Positions 40,548 through 49,014 of a stretch of 64,000 bases of DNA are shown here, piece after piece. The notes beneath the pieces are model-generated. The model made no database searches. It saw only the letters and a list, made by a program, of their open reading frames with translations, and had not been told where the DNA came from. Every line of letters begins with the position of its first letter. Position 1 is the stretch's first letter. The DNA comes from Neobacillus terrae (GTDB lineage: Bacteria > Bacillota > Bacilli > Bacillales > Cytobacillaceae): NCBI RefSeq assembly GCF_011393025.1, contig NZ_JAAOEO010000018.1, positions 1-64,000 on the forward strand, given 5' to 3'. A program made the translations under genes and the position numbers.

Positions 40548-40613
40548 TTGGTTAAATTAAAAAATTTTAAATTAATTCTTTTTTACCAGTTTGTTCGGTC
40601 TGGATGGTTATAA

Positions 40614-40652
40614 AAAAGGCCGGCCCCATAAGGATTGGCCGGACTTTTTGTA
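40614..40652. terminator. Bidirectional terminator-like hairpin
   Basis: GGCCGGCC and GGCCGGAC form a GC-rich stem around 11 nt, with AAAAAA before and TTTTT after. No gene ends on either side within 300 bp. The following gap to 40990 shows no gene and no repeat copy. Confidence 0.65.
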
Positions 40653-40990
40653 AAATGGAATTTTTGTTTTTTTATCGTGGAAAACTCTGTGTCTAATTCC
40701 GACCTGAGAGCTTAGGAATATAAAAAGACTGGATCTTTTTTATTAGTACATAATATTTAAAATGTATAGGTTGATAAAAGTCTAATTTATATCAACCGAT
40801 TTGGATTACAATAGCTTTTCTTGTTTTTAAGCCATTGCCTTGTCGCCAATTCTCATATAGTGCGGTCAATAAGGATTATCGTTATCGATCGTTTTTAATT
40901 CAATAGTTGATTCTGAACGGTATGCCCCTAATTTATCGCACTCTTTTCGCTTTGAGAGAGGTTCCGGTCAATAAGACTTTTTCAATATAG

Positions 40991-42259
40991 TCAAACCTGT
41001 TCAGCTACCGAATGAATGGGTTCCTCTACTTGTTTTCTTGCATCAAGCTCTGGCATGATGCGATAGTATAGCAGAACACCGATGATGCCGAATGATGTGA
41101 TGAAAATAGTGGTTGCAAAACTGGACATGAAAGCGCTGATAGTTACAGTTATGGAGCAGATAAGTGATGACATATTGTAGGTTAAACCTTGCACGGCCAT
41201 ATAAGAGCTTCTTGCTTCTGCTGGTGGCATATTAGCAAGATAATTCTGCTGCACCGGTACGCGCAGGACCTCAGCTACTGTAGCGGCAAGCATCGCGAAG
41301 AACAACAACCAGATGTTATTTGAGTAAGAAATGATAGCATAACCTGCAACAAAAACGATACTGCTGAAAATAAGTGTACTACTGTCTTTGAATTTCTCAA
41401 CTATTCGTGTTGCGATCAGGGCCATTACGACAACAAGAATGGTGTTTTCTGTTCGCAAGAAGCCGAGCATTTCAATTCCGCCAAATGTCCAGTTCATTAT
41501 TTGCTGTAAAGGCATTTCATCCGCAAGACGAATACTGATGTAGCTTGTAAGCTGAAATTCCATAGATAGAACAAGAAGTCCGGCTAAAACAAACAGGATA
41601 AAGGTACGGTCCTTGAAAACTTCCCTGTAGCTTTTCAGCATCGTTTTGGTATGGGCAGCGGCTGATTTTGCCATTTGCAGTTTTGGTGCAAGACTTTCAT
41701 CAATGAAAAAAACAATTAGAACCCAGGCGATAAGAGCTGCAACGGATAGAGCAAGCAATAGTTCAAACAAGTAATGCTTAAACAGAAATCCGCCTGCGAT
41801 GCCTCCTGTTGCGATCGATAAATTGTTCGTCCAGTACATAATCGTGTACATAAGTTTCCGTTCCTCTGGTTTGCTAACGTCAATGAGCATTGCCTGGTTT
41901 GCCGGTCCTGCCAGTCCCCAGCAGACACTATTTATGATTGTCATGAAAAAGGTAATCAGTGGAGAAGTAAACAATGGCGAGTTGGATAACATCATAATAA
42001 AAAAGGCCAGGAATCGGAGAGTTTCGGCAAGCGCAATGGTTTTCTTCCTGCCAAATTGATCGGAAAAATAACCTCCAAGAAAGCTCATCCCAATACCGAC
42101 AAACACATTGACAAGCAATAGGAGTCCTGCGGTTTTAGTACCAAAATAATGAGATAAATAGATAGCCATAAAAGGAAATACCATCCCGCTAACAGTGGAG
42201 CTAATAAAGGACTCTGCAAGCCGAAGTTTAATCGTTTTGTGAAATTGAAAAATCGTCAT
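40991..42259 (-). CDS. Major facilitator superfamily efflux transporter
   Basis: The 422-aa protein has 12 predicted membrane helices. The MFS loop 2-3 motif is GGYFSDQFGRKKTIALAETL near residues 62-81, and a long central loop (SLAPKLQMAKSAAAHTKTML) separates the two halves. A charged FLRTENTILVVVM segment starts helix 8. It is similar in layout to the YttB/YdeG-type drug exporters of Bacillus. The substrate is unknown. It is monocistronic. Confidence 0.88.
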   Translation of the reverse strand: MTIFQFHKTIKLRLAESFISSTVSGMVFPFMAIYLSHYFGTKTAGLLLLVNVFVGIGMSFLGGYFSDQFGRKKTIALAETLRFLAFFIMMLSNSPLFTSPLITFFMTIINSVCWGLAGPANQAMLIDVSKPEERKLMYTIMYWTNNLSIATGGIAGGFLFKHYLFELLLALSVAALIAWVLIVFFIDESLAPKLQMAKSAAAHTKTMLKSYREVFKDRTFILFVLAGLLVLSMEFQLTSYISIRLADEMPLQQIMNWTFGGIEMLGFLRTENTILVVVMALIATRIVEKFKDSSTLIFSSIVFVAGYAIISYSNNIWLLFFAMLAATVAEVLRVPVQQNYLANMPPAEARSSYMAVQGLTYNMSSLICSITVTISAFMSSFATTIFITSFGIIGVLLYYRIMPELDARKQVEEPIHSVAEQV

Positions 42260-42487
42260 TCATTTAGACCTTTTCCTTTCTTAAGTCTTATAAAATCATA
42301 AGTGGAAAGTGTCCGAACGAATGATCTTATAGGTTTATTTTATAAAATCAGGAAAACTATGTAAACACTGGAAGTAGGTGTTTGAATATGTCGCAATTTT
42401 CACAACTCTTTTTTTAAAAAATCCTCGTTTTGTTATTACTTTATAAGCAAATAACTAAAGTATAAAAATTCCCGAGGAGATTTAAGT

Positions 42488-43177
42488 ATGGAAGAAAAAT
42501 ATAAGAAGCTGCCCTCATTATCTTCGAACTCCATTTATTTGGGGATTTTATTAGCTATTGTTGGAGGCTTTTTAGATGCTTACACTTTCGTTAGCCGTGA
42601 TGGAGTGTTTGCCAATGCACAAACGGCAAATTTGGTGCTCCTTGCAGTAAATGCTGCAGAGGGAGAATGGAAACAATCGATACTTTATATCCCTCCTGTA
42701 GCTGCTTTTATTGCAGGTGTTTTTGTATCCGAAATTGTAAAGATTCCTCATATTAGAGAATTATTGTATAGCTATAGGCGTTCTATTCTTATATTAGAAT
42801 GTGTCATTCTCATTGCGGTTGGCTTTATGCCGGAAAGTGTACCAGATATCATCGTTACTGTAAGTATTTCATTTGTTTCCTCTTTACAAATTTCCACTTT
42901 TAATAAAATTGATAAATGGGCTTATAATTCAACAATGGCAACGGGTAATTTAAGGACCGCTGCCAAAGCAGCCTATTCAGCATTTATAGAAAATGATGAC
43001 GAAGCGAGAAAGCAATTCATAGATTTTGTAACGATTATTGGTTCTTTTTTATGCGGAGCTTTGATAGGAACCTTTTCAACCACTTATATCGGGGATAATG
43101 CCATATGGATTGCTTCGGTCACTTTGATGATTACTCTCATCTTATATCACAGGGAAAAAGGTTTTTTTAGAAAATAA
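42488..43177 (+). CDS. DUF1275 (YoaK-family) membrane protein
   Basis: The 229-aa protein has six predicted membrane helices and the DUF1275 hallmarks ILLAIVGGFLDAYTFVSRDG, VFANAQTANLVLL and a late segment NSTMATGNLRTAAKAAYSAF. YoaK-type proteins have no firm function. CGAGGAG lies 8 nt before the ATG. It is a single gene, with a promoter-like AT-rich region (42260-42487) containing nothing else. Confidence 0.85.
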   Translation: MEEKYKKLPSLSSNSIYLGILLAIVGGFLDAYTFVSRDGVFANAQTANLVLLAVNAAEGEWKQSILYIPPVAAFIAGVFVSEIVKIPHIRELLYSYRRSILILECVILIAVGFMPESVPDIIVTVSISFVSSLQISTFNKIDKWAYNSTMATGNLRTAAKAAYSAFIENDDEARKQFIDFVTIIGSFLCGALIGTFSTTYIGDNAIWIASVTLMITLILYHREKGFFRK

Positions 43178-43179
43178 AA

Positions 43180-43210
43180 GCCGGTATCTTTCATAGATAC
43201 CGGCAATTTC
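43180..43210. terminator. Bidirectional terminator
   Basis: GCCGGTATCT and AGATACCGGC form a 10-bp perfect stem between the convergent DUF1275 and phospho-beta-glucosidase genes. Confidence 0.85.
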
Positions 43211-43215
43211 TTTAA

Positions 43216-44655
43216 TTAAAGGTTTTCACCATTTGTTTCGATTACTTCCTTGTACCAGTAGAAGGAATTCTTGCGGCTGCGTTCCATGGTTCCGCTGCCA
43301 TCGTCGTGCTTGTCTACATAAATGAAGCCATAACGTTTAGAATACTCACCTGATGAAGCAGATACAAGGTCGATACAGCCCCAAGGTGTGTAACCCATCA
43401 GTTCAACACCATCCTCAATGGCCTCTCCCATTTCACGGATATGCTCTCGCAGATATTCAATACGGTATTCGTCATTGATAGAACCGTCTTCTTCAACCTT
43501 ATCATAAGCACCTAAGCCATTTTCTACCACAAAAAGAGGAACCTGATAACGATCATAAAGTTTATTTAAGGTAATTCTCAAGCCGATTGGGTCTACTTCC
43601 CAGCCCCAATCACTTGCTTTTAGGAACGGATTTCGTACTCCGCCAATCAAGTTGCCCTGGCTGCTTTCCTCATCTCTTATTACCATTTTCTCGGTACGTG
43701 ACATATAATAGCTGAACCCGATGTAATCTACTGTTCCTTCCTTTAATAGTTCAAGGTCGCCTTCCTCGATTTGAAGCTCGATATTATGGTCTTTAAAATA
43801 TCGATTAATAAACCGTGGATACTCCCCGCGGACCTGTACATCACCGCAGAAATGGTTAAAGAAACGCTCTTCTTCAAGGGCATACATCACATTTTCCGGG
43901 TTTGAATCCCAAGAATAAACAGGAGCATAGAGAAGCATGCAGCCGATTTTGGCATCAGGAATGATTTTGTGGCATGCCTTAACAGCAATGGCACTCGCCA
44001 CAAATTGATGGTGGAATGCCTGGAAAGTTGACTGGTAACGGTCCTCTTCTTTATGAATAGAGAAACCAAGACCCATGATCGGCATTACTAAACCGCTGTT
44101 AATTTCGTTAAAGGTCATCCAGTACTTAACCTTATCCTTATAACGATTGAATATGGCATTTACATATCTTCCAAAGAAGGTAACTACTTCTCGGCTTCTC
44201 CAGCCGCCATATTCTTTAACAAGTGTTACAGGCATTTCATAGTGAGAAATGGTAACAACCGGCTCAATGCCTTGTCTAATAAGCTCATCAAATACCCGGT
44301 CATAAAAAGCGAGGCCTTCTCCATTCGCTTCCAATTCATTTCCGTTCGGGAAGATACGAGTCCAGGCGATTGACATACGGAATACTTTAAATCCCATTTC
44401 CTTAAAAAGAGCAATATCCTCTTTGTAACGGTGATAGAAGTCAATTCCTTCATGGTTTGGGTAGTATTTATTTGGATCGATTTCAAAATTGAAGCCAGGC
44501 TCCTGAATGATTTTTAGACGCTGTTTTCCACCTGGCAGTACATCTGCTATATTTAAGCCTTTATTACCCTCGTGGAAACCGCCTTCTATTTGGTTAGCAG
44601 CCGTTGCTCCTCCCCATAAAAAACCTTCAGGGAATCTTTTTTTAGATTGTACCAT
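43216..44655 (-). CDS. 6-phospho-beta-glucosidase (GH1)
   Basis: The 479-aa GH1 enzyme hydrolyses PTS-imported phospho-beta-glucosides such as salicin-6-P or cellobiose-6-P. The acid/base Glu184 is in WMTFNEINSG and the nucleophile Glu378 in VVENGLG. The phosphate-binding signature SASSGEYSKRYGFIYVD near 432-448 marks the 6-phospho branch (BglA/BglH). It follows a LicT-type antiterminator leader. Its PTS permease partner has been deleted to a C-terminal stub, so substrate must come through another EII. Confidence 0.95.
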   Translation of the reverse strand: MVQSKKRFPEGFLWGGATAANQIEGGFHEGNKGLNIADVLPGGKQRLKIIQEPGFNFEIDPNKYYPNHEGIDFYHRYKEDIALFKEMGFKVFRMSIAWTRIFPNGNELEANGEGLAFYDRVFDELIRQGIEPVVTISHYEMPVTLVKEYGGWRSREVVTFFGRYVNAIFNRYKDKVKYWMTFNEINSGLVMPIMGLGFSIHKEEDRYQSTFQAFHHQFVASAIAVKACHKIIPDAKIGCMLLYAPVYSWDSNPENVMYALEEERFFNHFCGDVQVRGEYPRFINRYFKDHNIELQIEEGDLELLKEGTVDYIGFSYYMSRTEKMVIRDEESSQGNLIGGVRNPFLKASDWGWEVDPIGLRITLNKLYDRYQVPLFVVENGLGAYDKVEEDGSINDEYRIEYLREHIREMGEAIEDGVELMGYTPWGCIDLVSASSGEYSKRYGFIYVDKHDDGSGTMERSRKNSFYWYKEVIETNGENL

Positions 44656-44724
44656 TTGTAATTCCTCCTATTGTAAGTTCTATCTATTTACAGGTGGGAC
44701 AGATGCCCTCTCTGGAAATAAGCA

Positions 44725-44874
44725 TTATGCCTGTAAAGTAAGAAAAGCTTCACTTGTGTTTACCTTTCCCTTTTTAACAGGAGAAATTGATTCGTAGTTA
44801 TCTGTATTTGTAATATTAACAGGAGTGATTAAATCATAGCCTTCTGCTTTGATGCTATTCATTTTTGATGTTTC
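44725..44874 (-). pseudogene. bglP: C-terminal stub of a beta-glucoside PTS EIIBCA (BglP-like)
   Basis: The minus-strand frame reads SIKAEGYDLITPVNITNTDN and YESISPVKKGKVNTSEAFL then stops. This is the end of the EIIA(Glc-like) domain of BglP-type transporters (k.aGydl.TPviitNtd.y..i...k.G.v...). The roughly 1.7 kb encoding EIIB, EIIC and most of EIIA is missing. The upstream junction joins directly to the antiterminator leader, so a single internal deletion is the simplest explanation. A short open frame of 65 codons remains but is unlikely to be functional. Confidence 0.8.
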
Positions 44875-44904
44875 GGCAGATTCTTTTACTTGGGTATGGC
44901 CATT

Positions 44905-44990
44905 ACCTAAGTAAAAAACCAAATCAATACATCACAAAGAAGCTGTTAGTTGACTTAGGTTTTGCTTGACTGACCAGTAACAATCCCTTT
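44905..44990 (-). promoter_or_regulatory. Second LicT-type RAT with degenerate terminator
   Basis: The minus strand reads GGGATTGTTACTGGTCAGTC then AAGCAAAACC (44958-44987), a variant of the ribonucleic antiterminator. It is followed by CCTAAGT...ACTTAGG, which can pair but lacks a proper T-run. It may be a relic of the lost licT-bglP intergenic leader. Confidence 0.65.
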
Positions 44991-45009
44991 ATTAGGGTAT
45001 TCCGAAACT

Positions 45010-45083
45010 AAAAAAACCTAAATTGCACGTCGAAAATTAGACATTGCAATTTAGGTTTTGCCTGCTTCACCAGTAACAACCCT
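45010..45083 (-). promoter_or_regulatory. LicT-type RAT and overlapping terminator
   Basis: The minus strand reads GGGTTGTTACTGGTGAAGCA then GGCAAAACC (45054-45083), which matches the LicT/SacY RAT. It overlaps AACCTAAATTGCA paired with TGCAATTTAGGTT followed by TTTTTTT (45010-45059). Binding of a LicT-like antiterminator to the RAT would prevent the terminator and allow expression when beta-glucosides are present. No licT gene is in the window. Confidence 0.85.
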
Positions 45084-45108
45084 AGAAGGCTTAATTTTAG
45101 TTAATAAA

Positions 45109-45137
45109 ATAGTAACACCTTTTAAAAAAGGGTGCAA
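45109..45137 (-). promoter_or_regulatory. Sigma-A promoter of the beta-glucoside operon
   Basis: TTGCAC (45132-45137) and TACTAT (45109-45114) are separated by 17 nt on the minus strand, about 25 nt before the first RAT. Confidence 0.7.
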
Positions 45138-45180
45138 TTATTTTTGACCAGGTATTGATATCGCTTACGAGCGGACTAAA

Positions 45181-45210
45181 TAAAAAGCACCCCATTCATG
45201 AGGTGCTGGA
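45181..45210 (-). terminator. Terminator of glnB-amt
   Basis: On the minus strand AGCACCTC and GGGGTGCT pair around ATGAAT and are followed by TTTTTATTT. Confidence 0.8.
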
Positions 45211-45213
45211 ATA

Positions 45214-46521
45214 TCAAAAATCTCTTCTGACTTTTTCTTTTGGCGTTGCAACTGTAATGCCAGTAGTTTCTTCAAAATTATATAAGCTTGTTGGGAGATC
45301 GGTAAATCGTTCTAATTCATTATATGCTGGAATCCCGTGGTAAGACATATCCAAACCTTCGTCTTCTTCCCGGGCACTGGCACGGAAACCGACAGTCATC
45401 TCACAAACCTTGGCCATAAATGATCCTCCAAGTAATCCCCAAATGATTACTACCGCTGCACCTAATAATTGGATATATAAAAGATGCCCATTTCCTGTAG
45501 TTAAAAGGCCTTCTGATTTATCGAAAAGTCCTACAGCTACGGTACCAAAAACCCCATTGAATCCATGAACTGCTACTGCACCCACGGGATCATCAACTTT
45601 TAAATTATCTACTAACAAGGTAGCGTATATGACAATCAGGCCACTGATTACCCCGATTGCAATCGCACTCCATTGGGAAACAAAAGCACAACCTGCTGTA
45701 ACTGACACAAGTCCGGATAACACACCGTTGATAGTCATACTTGGATCCGCTTTGCCAAATTTCTTCATTGTTAAAAATAAAGCAGAGGTTCCTCCCGCTG
45801 CACCGGCAAGCATTGTATTTATAGCTATAGATGCCAAGGAAGAATTGGAAGCATCAAGGGTGCTTCCTGCATTAAAGGCAAACCAGCCAAACCAGAGAAT
45901 AAACGCACCAGCTGAGGCAAGTGGTATATTACTCGGTGCAAATACATTCGCACTTCCATCCGAATTAAATCTTCCCTTACGCGGGCCCAACAGCTTTGCC
46001 ATCGAAAAGGCAGTAAACCCTCCAAGTGCATGAATGGCAGCAGATCCGGCAAAGTCCTTCATTCCAAGCTTCGCGAGCCAGCCATGTTCATTCCAAATCC
46101 AGTGTCCAGAAAGAGGATAAATTATTATACAAATCAAAACAGCAGTTACTACATATGCTTTAAAATTCATCCGTTCCGCAACCGCTCCTGAAACAATGGA
46201 AATGCATGCTACCGCAAATCCCATCTGGAATAATACAAAGGCTGCACTCGGCAGCTGAAGGGAAAGTACTATTGATTCAGGATGGCCAAATAAAGTTGTC
46301 CCTACCATGCCAAACGCATCTTTACCGAACATTACGGCAAAACCAATCATCCAAAAAGCTAACGCCCCAACCGTTAAATCAACAAAAATTTTCATAATTA
46401 CATTAACGGCATTTTTGGTTCTCACAAATCCGGCTTCTAATAAACTAAATCCGCCCTCCATAAATAGAATCATTGCAGCAGCCAAAACGACCCAAATTGT
46501 ATTTAAAAACTCTAGTTTCAT
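45214..46521 (-). CDS. amt: Ammonium transporter Amt (NrgA-like)
   Basis: The 435-aa Amt/Rh protein has 11 predicted membrane helices. Family blocks are LLEAGFVRTKNAVNVIMKIF near 28-47, HWIWNEHGWLAKLGMKDFAG with the S1 region, FILWFGWFAFNAGSTLDA near 210 and AVAVHGFNGVFGTVAVGLF near 315, which carries a pore histidine. It conducts ammonium when nitrogen is scarce. The gene lies 4 nt downstream of glnB, the order opposite to nrgAB of B. subtilis. The C-terminal tail after the last helix (RASAREEDEGLDMSYHG) is the P-II contact region. Confidence 0.95.
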   Translation of the reverse strand: MKLEFLNTIWVVLAAAMILFMEGGFSLLEAGFVRTKNAVNVIMKIFVDLTVGALAFWMIGFAVMFGKDAFGMVGTTLFGHPESIVLSLQLPSAAFVLFQMGFAVACISIVSGAVAERMNFKAYVVTAVLICIIIYPLSGHWIWNEHGWLAKLGMKDFAGSAAIHALGGFTAFSMAKLLGPRKGRFNSDGSANVFAPSNIPLASAGAFILWFGWFAFNAGSTLDASNSSLASIAINTMLAGAAGGTSALFLTMKKFGKADPSMTINGVLSGLVSVTAGCAFVSQWSAIAIGVISGLIVIYATLLVDNLKVDDPVGAVAVHGFNGVFGTVAVGLFDKSEGLLTTGNGHLLYIQLLGAAVVIIWGLLGGSFMAKVCEMTVGFRASAREEDEGLDMSYHGIPAYNELERFTDLPTSLYNFEETTGITVATPKEKVRRDF

Positions 46522-46525
46522 GCTG

Positions 46526-46885
46526 TCAATCCTCCTGATTCGCTAAATCGTCAATATCAAAATCCGGCTGCCCTGTTCGAATGTTATATGCCTCCAATAT
46601 TGGATAAACATAAATTTTGCCGTCTCCGTCCTCGCCTGTCTGAGCGGCATTAAAAATCGTTTTGATGGTTGGCTCAACCATATAATCAGAAAGAATAATT
46701 TCCAATTTAACCTTTGGATGAAGTGTTACCTGATAATTTTTCCCGCGATATACTCCCTGTGTATCCTTCTGTTTTCCTCTCCCAACTACCTGGGATACAG
46801 TAAAACCTGTAATTCCTATTTTCTTTAAATCTTTAATTGTCTCCGTAAGTCTTTCTGGTCTAATAATGGCATCTATTTTTTTCAA
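46526..46885 (-). CDS. glnB: P-II nitrogen regulator (GlnB/GlnK/NrgB)
   Basis: The 119-aa trimeric P-II protein begins KKIDAIIRPERLTETIKDL. The T-loop QGVYRGKNYQVTLHPK keeps Tyr51, the uridylylation site in other bacteria. The B-loop is GEDGDGKIYVYPI. It senses ATP/ADP and 2-oxoglutarate and gates Amt. The TTG at 46885 is preferred over GTG at 46894 because GAGGTGG then has a proper distance and the protein gains the family-standard N-terminus. Co-transcription with amt is clear from the 4-nt gap. Confidence 0.93.
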   Translation of the reverse strand: MKKIDAIIRPERLTETIKDLKKIGITGFTVSQVVGRGKQKDTQGVYRGKNYQVTLHPKVKLEIILSDYMVEPTIKTIFNAAQTGEDGDGKIYVYPILEAYNIRTGQPDFDIDDLANQED

Positions 46886-46898
46886 TCGAACCACCTCA

Positions 46899-46915
46899 TG
46901 TAAGGTTTTCTAACA
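46899..46915. promoter_or_regulatory. TnrA/GlnR box before glnB
   Basis: TGTAAGGTTTTCTAACA fits TGTNAN7TNACA exactly. It lies between the probable promoter (TTGATA or TTGACG with an AT-rich -10 at about 46935-46950) and the start codon. A box downstream of the promoter fits repression by GlnR better than activation by TnrA. Confidence 0.75.
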
Positions 46916-47084
46916 TCATTTGTTAAAGGATATAATATGCTGTAATGTTCGTCAACTATCAAGCCTTTATAAGTACGTTTTCAGCAATTGAAAATACTAG
47001 TTGAAAAGCGTTACAAAAGTCCAACCTGAAAATAAAAATAATCATAACTTGTTTATAGAGATGTTTTTATACGGGGTGAATAAG

Positions 47085-47450
47085 ATGTCTATTGGGGAAA
47101 ATGAAGAAAAGACAGAAAGGCATATCGATCCGATGGCTAAATTTTTGTTCGGAGGCAGAAGGTTCCAAGAGGATAATCAAGAGGAAGATTTTGAGTCAAA
47201 CCATTCTGAACGCAAGGACTTCAGATGGCAGCAAAGACCTGTTTCGCGGCAAAGGAATCAAGGCAATGATTGGCTTTTGGGAGGCAGAAATCATAGAAGC
47301 CAGCCCCAGAATGAAATAGAAAAAGTGCTTAACCAGGTGGATTATGAATTACTTATGGAAACTATAGATTCCTGTTATAACTCCTACCAGCAAATTAAAC
47401 CCTTGGTTTTTCCTTATTTGCAGAAATTTATAGGGAAGTTTAAATCTTGA
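47085..47450 (+). CDS. Hypothetical protein (121 aa)
   Basis: No family is recognised with confidence. The 121-aa protein is very hydrophilic. A Glu/Arg/Gln-rich disordered middle (residues 25-75, with two similar phrases FLFGGRRF and WLLGGRNH) precedes a helical C-terminal segment (IEKVLNQVDYELLMETIDSC and onward) with one cysteine. The phrasing recalls small spore-associated proteins such as YppG, but this is not secure. The start at 47085 has GGGGTGA upstream; the longer frame from 47001 has none. Confidence 0.6.
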   Translation: MSIGENEEKTERHIDPMAKFLFGGRRFQEDNQEEDFESNHSERKDFRWQQRPVSRQRNQGNDWLLGGRNHRSQPQNEIEKVLNQVDYELLMETIDSCYNSYQQIKPLVFPYLQKFIGKFKS

Positions 47451-47549
47451 GTATATGAGTCTTAACCTATTTTTAGGTTTCCCGAAAAGAGAAATAACTG
47501 AAATATTGATTTGAAAAGGGCATATGGAAAAATGCAAATATTCTCAAAC

Positions 47550-47610
47550 AAATATAAAAGCTGGTTCAGAGTGAAACTTTTACTCTATAACCAGCTTAAT
47601 ATTTATTTAA
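47550..47610 (-). terminator. Terminator of the atoE operon
   Basis: AAGCTGGTT and AACCAGCTT form an outer stem and AGAGT/ACTCT an inner stem. On the minus strand the hairpin is followed by TTTATATTTG. Together they make a strong bipartite hairpin between convergent genes. Confidence 0.75.
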
Positions 47611-47628
47611 TATAGTATTTTTTAAGGA

Positions 47629-48969
47629 CTAACCAAGATATCCCCAAATTAATACTGAAGCACTATAAAGGATACCTATCCAAACCATGATGATAACAAG
47701 ATATCCCATTACATCTTTCAGCTTTAATTTTGAAATGGCTAGGACTGGCAAAATCCAGAAAGGCTGGATCAGATCATTCCAAGCGTTACCCAACATAACG
47801 GACATGGACGTTTGGCTGAGTGAAGCTCCAAGTTTATGTGCAGCTTCAATCATGAATGGACCTTGTACTACCCAATGGCCACCACCGGATGGAGCAAAGA
47901 AGTTAATAACATAAGAGCTCAATAGTCCCCAAAGTGGCAAAGTATGAGCGTCAGCAAGGTTTACGAATCCCTTGGAAATAGTGTCTACCAGGCCGGATGC
48001 AGCCATGATCGCCATAATACCAGCATAGAACGGATATTGAAGCAAAATTCCAGAAATCGTTTTAATCCCTTCGTTCAACTGTTTTACATAGTTTGAAGGA
48101 GTTCCTAAAAGAAGGATACCACCGAAAAGAATAATAAAGTTGATTGTATTAAAGTCAAGTGTACCGCCCTTAACAAAGTGGTTAACGATATAAGCGACAC
48201 CCATAATGCCAATTAAAAAACTTAAAATCCAGCTGTTGTTTAATTTAGAAGCAAATGTAACGGGTTCATGTACTGCCTCAACAGAAGCAGCAATTTCCTG
48301 GCCAGCAAGTTCTAAACTTGGATCATGTTCAATAACATCTTTTTTGTTTTTAGGATGTAGAAGTGCATTAAGCAAAGGGAGAGTAATAATCGTAATAAGG
48401 CTTGTGATAAGCATAGGTGTAGTGAAAATCGTTTTAGAAAGAGGAATGACTCCCATTACTTTTTCCATCGGATGACCCGGTGTTGAAATTAATACAGGAA
48501 TACTTGCTGATAATCCCAAACCATAAAGTGTGAAACCGCTATAAGCAGCAGCAATAATAAGCGGATAATGTACCCCTTTAACTTTTGAACCTAATTTTTT
48601 TGCTACGATACCACCAATGACAAGTCCGAAAGCCCAGTTTAACCAGCTTCCAATTCCCCCAACCAATGTTGCAACAATAATTGCAGTTCTGGGCTTATGG
48701 ACCATATTTACCAGTTTGTCCAGTAATTTGTTGACTAGTGGAGCGCTAGCAATTACATATCCCATAGCTAGCATAACTGCAATCTGAGTTGTGAAAGCAA
48801 GCAAATTCCAAAAACCGTCCCCCCAGCTGACTGCTGCAGCCATTACCCCTTGGCCCTCAACAAGAACAGCTAATAATACAGTCAACAGTGTCAAACCAAT
48901 AGCAAATACGAATGGATCCGGAAGATACTTTCTCATCAATTCGGTAAAAAAATTTGTCAGCTTTGACAT
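47629..48969 (-). CDS. atoE: Short-chain fatty-acid/acetoacetate transporter AtoE
   Basis: The 446-aa protein of the AtoE (TIGR00366) family has about 11-12 membrane helices. Typical blocks are LPDPFVFAIGLTLLTVLLA near 16, NLLAFTTQIAVMLAMGYVIA near 54, NWAFGLVIGGIVAKKLG near 110 and FFAPSGGGHWVVQGPFMIEA near 362, followed by NAWNDLIQPFW. In E. coli AtoE imports acetoacetate and short-chain fatty acids. It is the last gene of a seven-gene catabolic operon, whose other enzymes suggest a small organic acid as substrate. Confidence 0.93.
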   Translation of the reverse strand: MSKLTNFFTELMRKYLPDPFVFAIGLTLLTVLLAVLVEGQGVMAAAVSWGDGFWNLLAFTTQIAVMLAMGYVIASAPLVNKLLDKLVNMVHKPRTAIIVATLVGGIGSWLNWAFGLVIGGIVAKKLGSKVKGVHYPLIIAAAYSGFTLYGLGLSASIPVLISTPGHPMEKVMGVIPLSKTIFTTPMLITSLITIITLPLLNALLHPKNKKDVIEHDPSLELAGQEIAASVEAVHEPVTFASKLNNSWILSFLIGIMGVAYIVNHFVKGGTLDFNTINFIILFGGILLLGTPSNYVKQLNEGIKTISGILLQYPFYAGIMAIMAASGLVDTISKGFVNLADAHTLPLWGLLSSYVINFFAPSGGGHWVVQGPFMIEAAHKLGASLSQTSMSVMLGNAWNDLIQPFWILPVLAISKLKLKDVMGYLVIIMVWIGILYSASVLIWGYLG

Positions 48970-49014
48970 TTAATTCATCCCCTTTGTTCTTTCTAAAATT
49001 CCCCTTGTATTGAA

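Noticed and set aside
40380..40613. 77-codon plus-strand frame
   Set aside because: It is the antisense of a clear SAM-I riboswitch and its promoter.
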